8,181 nt of DNA from assembly GCA_005880055.1 (NCBI GenBank), contig VBJS01000103.1, forward strand, positions 7,578 through 15,758, written 5' to 3'. Positions 1 through 5,828 of this stretch are shown in pieces. Every line of letters begins with the position of its first letter. Position 1 is the stretch's first letter. Under the pieces are notes generated by a model that had not been told where the DNA came from, made no database searches, and worked only from the letters and a program-made list of their open reading frames with translations. Made by a program: the position numbers and the translations under genes. Origin of the DNA: Chloroflexota bacterium (GTDB lineage Bacteria; Chloroflexota; Dehalococcoidia; SM23-28-2; RBG-16-64-32).

Positions 1-335
1 ATGCCGGCCGCCTTACCGCTACCGTTCCCGGAATTGTGGCTGTCGCCATAGCCGTTGTTGTTGCCATTGCCGTTACCGTTCCGCCCGATGATCTCGAACG
101 AGACGTCCATCGGCTGCCCGATGATCCCACCCACAGTCTGCGATACCAGGCTGCGCATGCGGGTGGCCAGCCACTCCTTCACGAACTCGGTGGGCACACC
201 GACGACGAACTGTCCGTCGCCAAATCGAAGCCCCTTGGTGTCCTTCAACCAGGTGTCGTAGTTGGGCCTGGTTACGTGGATCTGGAGCTGCCCAAGGGTA
301 GCATCCCAGATACGCTCAGCGGTTGGATCCCCCAT
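1..335 (-). CDS. dnaA: DnaA, chromosomal replication initiator, N-terminal part (cut by window edge)
   Basis: Reading leftward from the ATG at 335-333, the frame stays open to the window edge, giving 111 residues. Residues 1-80 match DnaA domain I, the helicase-loading and self-association domain: a WDATLGQLQ helix, then PNYDTWLKDTKGL, then FVVGVPTEFVKEWLATRM. This is the layout of the usual 'FDTWL...F....PN.F...WL..RY' signature. From about residue 82 the protein turns into an Asn/Gly/Ser-rich stretch (NGNGNNNGYG), the start of the flexible domain II linker. The AAA+ and DNA-binding domains lie outside the window. The start is supported by a GGAGG five bases upstream (on the minus strand). 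DnaA binds DnaA boxes at oriC and opens the origin. The gene is divergent from coaX. The identification rests on domain I alone, but the motif match is good. Confidence 0.87.
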   Translation of the reverse strand, partial: MGDPTAERIWDATLGQLQIHVTRPNYDTWLKDTKGLRFGDGQFVVGVPTEFVKEWLATRMRSLVSQTVGGIIGQPMDVSFEIIGRNGNGNGNNNGYGDSHNSGNGSGKAAG

Positions 336-380
336 GAAAACCTCCGGGCAAAAGAGTTTTTGTCGGAGCGGATGGGCGGA

Positions 381-410
381 ACGTTACCAGCGCCCAAGCA
401 AGGTCGTCAA
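381..410 (-). promoter_or_regulatory. Possible dnaA promoter
   Basis: On the minus strand TTGACG (plus positions 405-410) is followed after 18 bases by TAACGT (381-386). The -35 matches the sigma-70 consensus in five of six positions. The -10 is weak but keeps the key A at position 2 and T at position 6. A transcript would start near 374, giving a leader of about 38 bases with the GGAGG before the dnaA ATG. This was judged by eye only. Confidence 0.35.
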
Positions 411-485
411 CACCCTTATGTAATGTTTAGGCGCGAAGTTAACCGCCTTTTCGAACGCCCAAAGAAACCGGGCCCTGGGCGCTGT

Positions 486-514
486 TTGCTGCCGTTTGAA
501 CGCGTGCTTATAAT
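486..514 (+). promoter_or_regulatory. Probable coaX promoter (TTGCTG-17-TATAAT)
   Basis: A perfect TATAAT at 509-514 lies 17 bases after TTGCTG at 486-491, a half-matching -35. The predicted transcript start near 521 leaves a short leader carrying GGAGGTGAG (532-540) before the GTG start at 547. It would drive coaX and probably the coaBC and methyltransferase genes behind it. Confidence 0.5.
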
Positions 515-546
515 GACCACGCCGTTCCGCCGGAGGTGAGTTTTCG

Positions 547-1314
547 GTGCTTTTGGCGATGGATGTGGGGAATACTACCGTTACCCTGGGCGTGTTTGAA
601 GGCGCATCCCTGCGCGCTACCTGGCGATTCGCAACAGATGTGGGGAGGTTCGCCGATGAATACGGCGTTCTGATGCTTTCGCTGCTACGGCAGAAAGAAC
701 TCTCCGCTGAAGACATAGGTGAAGCCGTCCTCGCCTGCGTGGTCCCGGACCTGGAACCGACGTTTGTAGAGGTTTGCCACCGGTATTTCGGCGTGAAGCC
801 GCTGGCGGTGAGCGCGGGCGTCAAGACGGGCCTACGCATCTTGTACGATACTCCGCGAGATGTGGGTGCAGACCGCGTGGCGGACGCGGTGGCGGCGAGC
901 CAGATATACGGGCCGCCCTTGATCGTTGTTGACCTTGGCACAGGGACGGTGTTCGACGCTATTAACCGGGAGGGCGAATACGCTGGCGGCGCCATAGCTC
1001 CGGGCATCGGCATCGCTTCGGAGGCGCTTTTCCGCCGCGCCGCAAAGCTATACCGGGTGGAGCTGACGCGGCCGCGCGCTGCGATCGGCCGCAACACCAT
1101 CGCCGCTATGCAGTCCGGTATCATATTCGGGTACGTAGGCCTGATCGAGGGCATTGTTGGGCGAATGAAAGCTGAACTGGGCGAGGACGCAAAGGTTATA
1201 GGTACCGGAGGGTACGCCGCGATTATCGCGCGCGAGACGTCCATCATCGATTCTGTGAACCCGGACCTGACTCTTCAGGGCTTGCGAATTATTCACGATC
1301 TGAATCGAACCTAG
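547..1314 (+). CDS. coaX: Type III pantothenate kinase CoaX
   Basis: This cytosolic enzyme phosphorylates pantothenate with ATP, the first committed step of coenzyme A synthesis. The 255 residues are the normal length for the family. Visible motifs are the N-terminal phosphate-binding DVGNTT (6-11), WRFATD (26-31), DEY (37-39), VVP (65-67), DVGADR (105-110) with the catalytic-type Asp, a second ATP-site loop DLGTGTVFDAI (129-139), GGAIAPGI (147-154), GRNT (181-184), GTGGYA (219-224) and the C-terminal LTLQGLRII. The start is GTG, preceded by GGAGGTGAG at a good distance; the in-frame ATG at residue 5 would cut into the first strand. It lies six bases upstream of coaBC, so the two are probably co-transcribed, which fits their shared pathway. 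Type III enzymes need a monovalent cation and are not inhibited by CoA; that is family knowledge. Confidence 0.95.
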   Translation: MLLAMDVGNTTVTLGVFEGASLRATWRFATDVGRFADEYGVLMLSLLRQKELSAEDIGEAVLACVVPDLEPTFVEVCHRYFGVKPLAVSAGVKTGLRILYDTPRDVGADRVADAVAASQIYGPPLIVVDLGTGTVFDAINREGEYAGGAIAPGIGIASEALFRRAAKLYRVELTRPRAAIGRNTIAAMQSGIIFGYVGLIEGIVGRMKAELGEDAKVIGTGGYAAIIARETSIIDSVNPDLTLQGLRIIHDLNRT

Positions 1315-1320
1315 GCGAAG

Positions 1321-2271
1321 ATGTACAACCTCGGCGGGCGCAGCATCGTCCTCGGTGTGACAGGCAGCATCGCCGCGTATAAGGCGGTGGACCTGGCGAG
1401 CAAGCTCACGCAGGCAGGCGCGCAGGTAAGCGTAGTGATGACGGCGGAGGCACGTCGGTTCGTCGCTCCACTGACGTTTCAGGGAGTGACCGGCCGTCGT
1501 GCGTACTCGGACATGTGGGATGAAACCGCTGGTACCGGCGAATTGCACGTGACCCTCGCCCGTGCCGCCGAGCTTATGGTGATCGCCCCGGCCACCGCCA
1601 CCGTGATTGCCCGGCTGGCGCTGGGGATCGCTGAAGAGCTGGTGAGCCTGACGGCCTTGGCCACGAAGGCACCGATCCTCGTATGCCCGGCCATGGACTC
1701 TCAGATGTGGGAGCACGCGGCCACGCAGGAGCACATCGAGACGCTCCGGAGGCGCGGCGTGCATCTGATCGGGCCGGAAGAAGGGCGGCTGGCCTCCGGT
1801 CACAGCGGCGCCGGGCGCTTTTCCGAGGTTGAAAAGGTTATCGGAGGTATTAGACAGGTTCTCGGTATAGGCGGAGACTTAGCGGGTAAAAAAATCGTTG
1901 TCAGCGCCGGCGGCACACAGGAACCATTCGATCCCGTCCGTTTTATCGGCAATCATTCTTCCGGGAAAATGGGTTTCGCCCTGGCCGAAGCGGCCCGGGA
2001 CAGGGGCGCCCAGGTGGTCCTAGTGGCCGGGCCAGCGGCTCTGCAGGACCCTTACGGCGTGTCTGTCCTGCGGGTGCGGCGGGCTGCAGAAATGCGCGAT
2101 GCGATCCTCGAGCAGTGCGCCGATGCGGACGCCCTTGTAATGGCGGCAGCCGTCGCCGACTATCAGCCGGCGGAGGCGCTGGGCCAGAAACTGAAGCGGC
2201 ACGACCAGGACACCCTGGCGCTCTCGCTCGTCCGGACGCCGGATATTCTGGCGGAGGTGGGGACCAGTTGA
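1321..2271 (+). CDS. coaBC: CoaBC (phosphopantothenoylcysteine decarboxylase/synthetase), frame broken near the C-terminus
   Basis: CoaBC joins cysteine to 4'-phosphopantothenate (CoaB half) and decarboxylates the product with FMN (CoaC half). The CoaC flavoprotein fills about residues 1-180: VTGSIAAYKAVDL, the active-site His76 in GELHVTLAR, APATATVIAR (89-98), PAMDSQMW (123-130) and RLASGHSGAGR (156-166). Two residues differ from the classic enzyme: Asp126 replaces the Asn of PxMNxxMW, and Ser159 replaces the Cys of the ACGD motif. The CoaB half starts near residue 188, with GGTQEPFDPVRFIGNHSSGK (197-216), AAAVADYQP (275-283) and KLKR (290-293). After LVRTPDILAEVG the frame hits TGA at residue 317, where relatives run on to about 400. 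The conserved GFAAET strand is absent, and the remaining C-terminal homology appears in another frame from 2268. Either a deletion of about 50 bases or an assembly error is likely. Confidence 0.9.
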   Translation: MYNLGGRSIVLGVTGSIAAYKAVDLASKLTQAGAQVSVVMTAEARRFVAPLTFQGVTGRRAYSDMWDETAGTGELHVTLARAAELMVIAPATATVIARLALGIAEELVSLTALATKAPILVCPAMDSQMWEHAATQEHIETLRRRGVHLIGPEEGRLASGHSGAGRFSEVEKVIGGIRQVLGIGGDLAGKKIVVSAGGTQEPFDPVRFIGNHSSGKMGFALAEAARDRGAQVVLVAGPAALQDPYGVSVLRVRRAAEMRDAILEQCADADALVMAAAVADYQPAEALGQKLKRHDQDTLALSLVRTPDILAEVGTS

Positions 2272-2486
2272 AAAGGAACGCGCAGAAGAAACTCCAGGCA
2301 AAGGGGTTGGACGTGATCGCCGCCAACGATATAACCGCCGCTGATGCCGGGTTCGACGCGGACAACAATCGGATTCTGCTTCTGCGGCGTGACGGCAGTG
2401 AAGAAGAGCTACCCCTGATGACGAAATACGAGGCGGCGTGGCGTATACTTGACGAGGTGGTCCGCCTGAAAGGAACGCATCGATGA
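2268..2486 (+). CDS. coaBC: C-terminal fragment of CoaB, displaced into another frame
   Basis: This 72-residue piece reads LKRNAQKKLQAKGLDVIAAND, then ADNNRILLLRRDGSEEELPL, then a final AAWRILDEVV helix. That is the last part of the CoaB domain: the 'KGLDLIVAND...G...DNN...LI..DG...LPL..K...A..ILD' pattern. It is clearly the missing end of the gene before it, shifted by one frame. It could be made separately: GGAGGTGG at 2253-2260 stands about seven bases before TTG 2268, and this TTG overlaps the upstream TGA (TTGA). However, the SD is also just the codons for AEVG, so it may be coincidence. Alone it lacks the CTP- and substrate-binding part of CoaB. Its stop overlaps the next gene's ATG (ATGA, 2483-2486). 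The open frame extends upstream to 2115, but that part overlaps coaBC out of frame and is unlike CoaB. Confidence 0.6.
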   Translation: MKRNAQKKLQAKGLDVIAANDITAADAGFDADNNRILLLRRDGSEEELPLMTKYEAAWRILDEVVRLKGTHR

Positions 2487-3340
2487 CCAATAACACCTCG
2501 GGCGGAAACGCCGGCAAGGAGATCGTAGTGCCTGATCGCTTCACGCTGGAAAAGTTCGCGGGTCACCCGTTCTACCAGGAGGTGAACCGGCGTCTGGTCG
2601 CCCTCACCAACCTCCACCCCGGTCAGCGGGTGGTTGACCTGGGGGCCGGGACCGGCGCGGTTACCCGGCTGCTGGTGGAGAAAGTGTCTTCCCGGCCGGA
2701 GGCGGAAGTGATAGCCGTGGAGCCATCGGCCACGGCGCTGGAGGTGGCGCGGCGCAACCTGGAGAACTTCGGAGACGCGGTGGTCCGCTTCGTGCAGGGC
2801 GGCGCCGAGAAGCTTTCGCAGCTAGTCAAGAAGCCGGTGGATGCTATCTTCTTCTGCAACGCCATCCATCTCGTTCACGAAAAGCAGGACGTGCTCCAGC
2901 AGATCAAGAGCACCCTGCGCGAAGACGGCACCTTCTCGTTTAACACATCCTTCTATCTGGGCGCCGAGCCCCCGGAGGCGGAGCAGTTTTACCGCCGCTG
3001 GATGATGCGCGCCCTCCGCGTGCTAAAAACGGAGTACGGGATGAGCCCGGACCGCACGCGGGCGGAAGCGCGCATGCGCCTAACGGCAGACGATTATCGG
3101 TGTCTGCTCGAGGACAACGGGTTCCGGATCTGCAAGCAAGAGGTTATGACCGTGGAGATGCCGCTCGGCGGCTTTGAGGACATCAGCGAGTACAGCCTCT
3201 GGATTGAAGGCGTGCTACCCGGCGTGCCACTGGAGGCCGGCCGGGACTCTCTCATCGAGGGCGCCAGGCAGGCGTTCCGAGAGCTCGGCCTTAAGACGTC
3301 GCCCCGCAACTGGCTCCTGGTAGTGGCAAGCCGAGCCTGA
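2483..3340 (+). CDS. Class I SAM-dependent methyltransferase, substrate unknown
   Basis: This 285-residue protein has a Rossmann-fold methyltransferase core: motif I VVDLGAGTG (50-58) for SAM binding, an acidic residue at the end of strand 2 (Glu80 in IAVEPS), GGAEKL (106-111), and the motif IV strand VDAIFFCNAIHLV (119-131). A helical region at about 160-200 probably forms a cap over the substrate. The closest general families are Methyltransf_11/25 (UbiE-like small-molecule methylases). There is no zinc or RNA-binding motif, so the substrate is open. AAAGGAA about eight bases before the ATG serves as the ribosome site, and ATGA overlap with the coaB tail suggests translational coupling. Its link to CoA synthesis may be only operon position. 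Confidence 0.85.
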   Translation: MTNNTSGGNAGKEIVVPDRFTLEKFAGHPFYQEVNRRLVALTNLHPGQRVVDLGAGTGAVTRLLVEKVSSRPEAEVIAVEPSATALEVARRNLENFGDAVVRFVQGGAEKLSQLVKKPVDAIFFCNAIHLVHEKQDVLQQIKSTLREDGTFSFNTSFYLGAEPPEAEQFYRRWMMRALRVLKTEYGMSPDRTRAEARMRLTADDYRCLLEDNGFRICKQEVMTVEMPLGGFEDISEYSLWIEGVLPGVPLEAGRDSLIEGARQAFRELGLKTSPRNWLLVVASRA

Positions 3341-3382
3341 CGTTCCAACAACCAGCAATCACTAAGGAAGAGGAGGTCGCCC

Positions 3383-3769
3383 ATGGAGGAGATCAGCCGC
3401 TCCAATGAGAGCATCGTCAACCAGATCCTGGACCGCGTCCGCAGCTCAGCCCGCGTAGACCTGGTATACGGTGAGTCGCGCGAGATGCACGGCAAGACGA
3501 TCATTCCGGTCGCGCTGGTGGCTTACATCTTCGGCGGCGGCAGCGGCAGCGGCCTGGGGCCCGGCCACAACGGCGGCACTGAGACGGCGATGGGTGGCGG
3601 CGGCGGCGGCGGCGGCACCGTGCGCGTGCAGCCGGTGGGCGTGCTGGAGGTGACAGACTACGAGACGCGCCTGGTGCCCATCTTCGACTGGACGCGCATT
3701 GTGACGGCCTCGATCACGGCCGTTGGCATCTGGATGGCGCTGCGCACCGTCTTTCGCCGGCGGCGCTAG
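3383..3769 (+). CDS. GerW/YtfJ-family protein with C-terminal membrane segment
   Basis: This is a 128-residue protein. An N-terminal helix (residues 1-22) precedes VDLVYGESREMHGKTIIPVA (25-44), the family pattern in which a short strand pair leads to 'GKTIIPVS'. A Gly-rich central part (51-78) includes eight consecutive Gly, followed by VRVQPVGVLEVTDYETRLVPI (80-100), the family's conserved C-terminal strand region. A hydrophobic stretch at about 105-122 then ends in RRRR, which suggests a single membrane anchor with the basic tail in the cytosol. In Bacillus the family (YtfJ/GerW) is needed for spore germination, but homologues occur widely in non-spore-formers and their role is unknown. A strong GGAGG six bases before the ATG supports the start. 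The gene sits 42 bases after the methyltransferase. Function is not inferred beyond the family. Confidence 0.82.
   Translation: MEEISRSNESIVNQILDRVRSSARVDLVYGESREMHGKTIIPVALVAYIFGGGSGSGLGPGHNGGTETAMGGGGGGGGTVRVQPVGVLEVTDYETRLVPIFDWTRIVTASITAVGIWMALRTVFRRRR
3593..3616 (+). repeat. In-frame (GGC)7 microsatellite
   Basis: One GGT and seven GGC codons in a row encode Gly71-Gly78 of the GerW-family protein. Such trinucleotide runs can change length by slippage without breaking the frame. Confidence 0.8.
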
Positions 3770-3780
3770 CCCCCCGTTCG

Positions 3781-3810
3781 GCGCGGGTCAGGCATTTCCG
3801 CCTGATGCGC
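3781..3810 (+). terminator. Hairpin after the GerW-family gene, possible weak terminator
   Basis: TCAGGC (3788-3793) and GCCTGA (3800-3805) pair around a six-base loop. After a small bulge, GCGC (3781-3784) and GCGC (3807-3810) can extend the stem. No T-tract follows, so it is not a classical intrinsic terminator. It could pause transcription or protect the 3' end. Confidence 0.35.
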
Positions 3811-3849
3811 TTGCTCCATACGCAAGGGTCCTTCTCGTGGCGAGCAAGC
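3809..3849 (+). promoter_or_regulatory. Perfect 8-bp inverted repeat immediately before the phosphotriesterase-like ATG
   Basis: GCTTGCTC (3809-3816) is an exact reverse complement of GAGCAAGC (3842-3849), with a 25-base loop that itself contains AAGGGTCCTT. The right arm ends one base before the ATG at 3851 and covers where a ribosome site would be. I see no good Shine-Dalgarno, so the hairpin may limit translation, or the dyad may be a protein site. It shares two bases with the preceding hairpin. Confidence 0.45.
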
Positions 3850-3850
3850 T

Positions 3851-4798
3851 ATGTCGACTGTAGAAACCGTTCTCGGGCCGCTTGACGCTGACGCCCTCGG
3901 TTTCACGTTGAGCCACGAGCACGTCCTCGTTGCGATGGGCGAGGACAACCACCACTACCCCTGGCTATTCAATTGGGAGCAGACCAGGAACAACGTCGTG
4001 CGTGAGCTGCGCGAAGCTAAGCTCGGCGGCGTCGACACCATCATCGATCTCACCACGCCGGACCTCGGACGAGATGTAGAGTTCGTGCGCGATGTGGCGA
4101 TCGCCTCGGGCGTGAATGTCATCGTGGCAACCGGTATCTGGCGCGACGTGCCGAGATCATTCTGGGAGCGTAGTCTCGACCGCACTGCCGACATTTTCGT
4201 CCGCGAGATCGAGGTTGGCATTGGGGATACGGGCGTCAAGGCCGGCGTCATCAAGGTCGCCAATGACGCAGAGGGAGTCACCCCCGAGGCGGAACGAGTT
4301 CTTAGAGGCGCTGCACGCGCCCTGAAGCGCACCGGCTGTCCGATCAGCACCCACCAATGGGCGCCTGCCGAGGTGGGGCGCCGCCAGGTAGAGATCTTCC
4401 GCGATGAGGGTGCGCCCATGGACCGGATCTGCATCGGCCACAGCGCAGACACGAGGGATGTTGCCTACCTCGAATCGCTATTGCAGGCGGGGGTCTACCT
4501 GTCCATGGACCGCTACCCCGGTGCGGAGGGCCGCCCCGATTGGCGCCAGCGCAACGAGATAGTCAAGGCACTCATCGCCCGCGGCTGGGCGCAGCGGCTG
4601 ATGCTCGGCCATGACTACGCCCCTGCGCCTGCGTCAGCGCGGCACCGGGGCGATGCGACTGCATCCGGCACTACACGGTACCTTTTCTTGTCAACGGTGG
4701 CCCTGCCAGCCCTGCGCCGGGACGGGGTCAGTGAAGAGACCATCGGCCTCATGATGCGCGAAGTGCCGCGACGATTTCTGACCGGCGCCCTTCCGTAA
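3851..4798 (+). CDS. Phosphotriesterase-family metal-dependent hydrolase (amidohydrolase superfamily)
   Basis: This is a 315-residue TIM-barrel hydrolase with the full binuclear metal site of the phosphotriesterase family: His22 and His24 (SHEHV), Lys135 in GVIKVAND (the lysine that is carboxylated in this family), His168 (STHQW), His197 (IGHSAD) and Asp255 (LGHDYA). The N-terminus VETVLGPLDADALGFTLSHEH is the family's usual opening and fixes the start. Members cleave phosphotriesters, lactones or other esters. Many family genes labelled parathion hydrolase are really lactonases, and the substrate here cannot be told. No signal peptide is visible, so the enzyme is probably cytosolic. It lies 81 bases after the GerW-family gene, behind two hairpins, so it may be a separate unit. 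No clear -35/-10 was found upstream. Confidence 0.9.
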   Translation: MSTVETVLGPLDADALGFTLSHEHVLVAMGEDNHHYPWLFNWEQTRNNVVRELREAKLGGVDTIIDLTTPDLGRDVEFVRDVAIASGVNVIVATGIWRDVPRSFWERSLDRTADIFVREIEVGIGDTGVKAGVIKVANDAEGVTPEAERVLRGAARALKRTGCPISTHQWAPAEVGRRQVEIFRDEGAPMDRICIGHSADTRDVAYLESLLQAGVYLSMDRYPGAEGRPDWRQRNEIVKALIARGWAQRLMLGHDYAPAPASARHRGDATASGTTRYLFLSTVALPALRRDGVSEETIGLMMREVPRRFLTGALP

Positions 4799-4811
4799 CA
4801 CTTCCTTCCCC

Positions 4812-4837
4812 AATACCGTCGTGCGGCGCGGTATTAT
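4812..4837 (+). promoter_or_regulatory. 7-bp dyad overlapping a -10-like TATTAT before the PDZ gene
   Basis: AATACCG (4812-4818) and CGGTATT (4829-4835) form an exact inverted repeat around ten bases. The right arm overlaps TATTAT (4832-4837), a plausible -10. No convincing -35 stands 16-18 bases upstream. It may be an operator over the PDZ-gene promoter, or a simple hairpin at the end of the hydrolase gene. Confidence 0.35.
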
Positions 4838-4857
4838 AGAAGCGGAGGTTGATGGTG

Positions 4858-5697
4858 ATGCGGACGTCTCGCCTGGTTCGAACACTGGCGGTTGCCGGCG
4901 TTGTGGTCGCGCTTGCGGCCGGCGGTATCGCCGCTTTTGCGGCGACACGCGATAGCGGCACCGGAACACAGCCGGCGGTCGCGCAGGACCAGCAGCAAGG
5001 GAAAGCCTGGCTCGGCGTTTCGGTGGAGCCGTCTGATAACCCGGCCGGTCTCGCGGCACGACGGATCGTAGATAAGAGCCCGGCGGCGGATGCGGGGGTA
5101 CAGCAGGGGGACGTGATAACGGCAATAGACGGCGCGTCGGTGAAGACGGTCGATGACCTGACCGGCGCGATCGGCAAGAAGTCGCCCGGCGATAAAGTTA
5201 CGCTTGCGCTGGTCAAGAACGGAGCGCACGACCCGAATGGCAGCACTGCCAGCGTTGATGTGACGCTGGGCGAGCGGCCGCAGAAGCGGGACCTTGGCAG
5301 CCTGGGAGATAAGTTCAGCCAGTACTTCGACCGCTTCCTGGGCGGTCAGTTCCGCTACCTGGACGACAACGGCAACACGGTGACGATCGAGGCGTTCGCG
5401 GGTACCGTCAAGAGCAAAACGGACAGCGAGCTGACGCTCACCCTCAACGGTAACCAGGGCGACAAGACGTTCTCGATTCCGAGCGGCGTGACGGTCCCCG
5501 ACAGCCTGGGCCAAGGTGACAGGGCGGTCGTCGTGACGCAGAACGACCAGGTGAAGTACGTGTTCGGCGGCGACTCCCCGTTCTTACCGGGCTTCGGCCA
5601 CGGTGGCTTCAAGCTGCCGTTCGGCGATGGCTCGGACTTTCCCTTCCCGCCGCATCTCAAGCCGACGCAGAAGGCGAACGCGACGCCCGAGGCGTGA
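4858..5697 (+). CDS. PDZ-domain protein with N-terminal membrane segment and DUF5666-like tail
   Basis: From the ATG at 4858 this is 279 residues. Residues 1-8 are basic (MRTSRLVR), and a hydrophobic segment at about 9-29 ends in AFAAT, either a signal peptide or a membrane anchor, so the rest lies outside the membrane. A PDZ domain covers about 50-137: the peptide-binding loop AWLGV (50-54), then IVDKSPAADAGVQQGDVITAIDG, as in HtrA/DegP proteases. The Ser protease domain of HtrA is absent. A beta-rich region at about 172-237 (AGTVKSKTDSELTLTLNG, then PDSLGQGDRAVVV) looks like DUF5666. The tail (238-279) is rich in Gly, Phe and Pro. GGAGG at 4844-4848 favours GTG 4855 or ATG 4858; the frame also opens with TTG 4849 and ATG 4852. 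The role is unknown; PDZ domains bind protein C-termini. Confidence 0.82.
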   Translation: MRTSRLVRTLAVAGVVVALAAGGIAAFAATRDSGTGTQPAVAQDQQQGKAWLGVSVEPSDNPAGLAARRIVDKSPAADAGVQQGDVITAIDGASVKTVDDLTGAIGKKSPGDKVTLALVKNGAHDPNGSTASVDVTLGERPQKRDLGSLGDKFSQYFDRFLGGQFRYLDDNGNTVTIEAFAGTVKSKTDSELTLTLNGNQGDKTFSIPSGVTVPDSLGQGDRAVVVTQNDQVKYVFGGDSPFLPGFGHGGFKLPFGDGSDFPFPPHLKPTQKANATPEA

Positions 5698-5742
5698 TTT
5701 GCTGCCCGTCCATACCGGACGCAAAGCCCGTAGCCCGTAGGG

Positions 5743-5823
5743 GTCGAGCAACTGACGCACTCGCGTCCAGCCGCCGAATTGGGCGGACGATATGGCGGCG
5801 ACCTGCGGACGCAGTTGCTCAAC
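5743..5823. repeat. Nested inverted repeat between the PDZ gene and purU
   Basis: GAGCAACTG (5746-5754) pairs exactly with CAGTTGCTC (5812-5820), extended by two more pairs past one mismatch. Inside, GCGTCC (5763-5768) pairs with GGACGC (5807-5812), and GCCGCC (5770-5775) with GGCGGC (5794-5799) or locally with GGGCGG. Some of these pairings exclude each other. It may be a palindromic interspersed repeat or a terminator-like structure. It lies upstream of the probable purU promoter, so it is not in the purU leader. Confidence 0.55.
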
Positions 5824-5828
5824 GACTG

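Larger units (their letters stand above)
336..546. other. dnaA-coaX divergent intergenic region, no recognisable DnaA boxes
   Basis: These 211 bases separate the two divergent genes. I looked on both strands for TTATCCACA-like DnaA boxes and found none; the nearest, TTATGTAAT at 416-424, differs at four positions. There is no strongly AT-rich unwinding stretch. The region appears to hold only the two promoters and the two ribosome binding sites, so oriC is probably elsewhere, for example on the other side of dnaA. Confidence 0.5.

Noticed and set aside
36..539. Plus-strand open frame over the dnaA start and intergenic region
   Set aside because: It lies opposite the clearly recognisable DnaA domain I and crosses both promoters; the product has no familiar motif.
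384..1247. Long minus-strand open frame over coaX
   Set aside because: It is an antisense shadow of a well-supported coaX gene and is rich in Ser, Arg and Thr, as expected from reverse frames in GC-rich DNA.
1887..1893. A7 run between the CoaC and CoaB halves as a programmed slippage site
   Set aside because: The frame is intact on both sides of it, and the real break lies about 370 bases downstream, so no slippage is needed here.
3770..3850. T-box or other known riboswitch before the phosphotriesterase-like gene
   Set aside because: AAGGGTCC only faintly recalls the T-box sequence; the region is too short and lacks the specifier stem and the antiterminator consensus.
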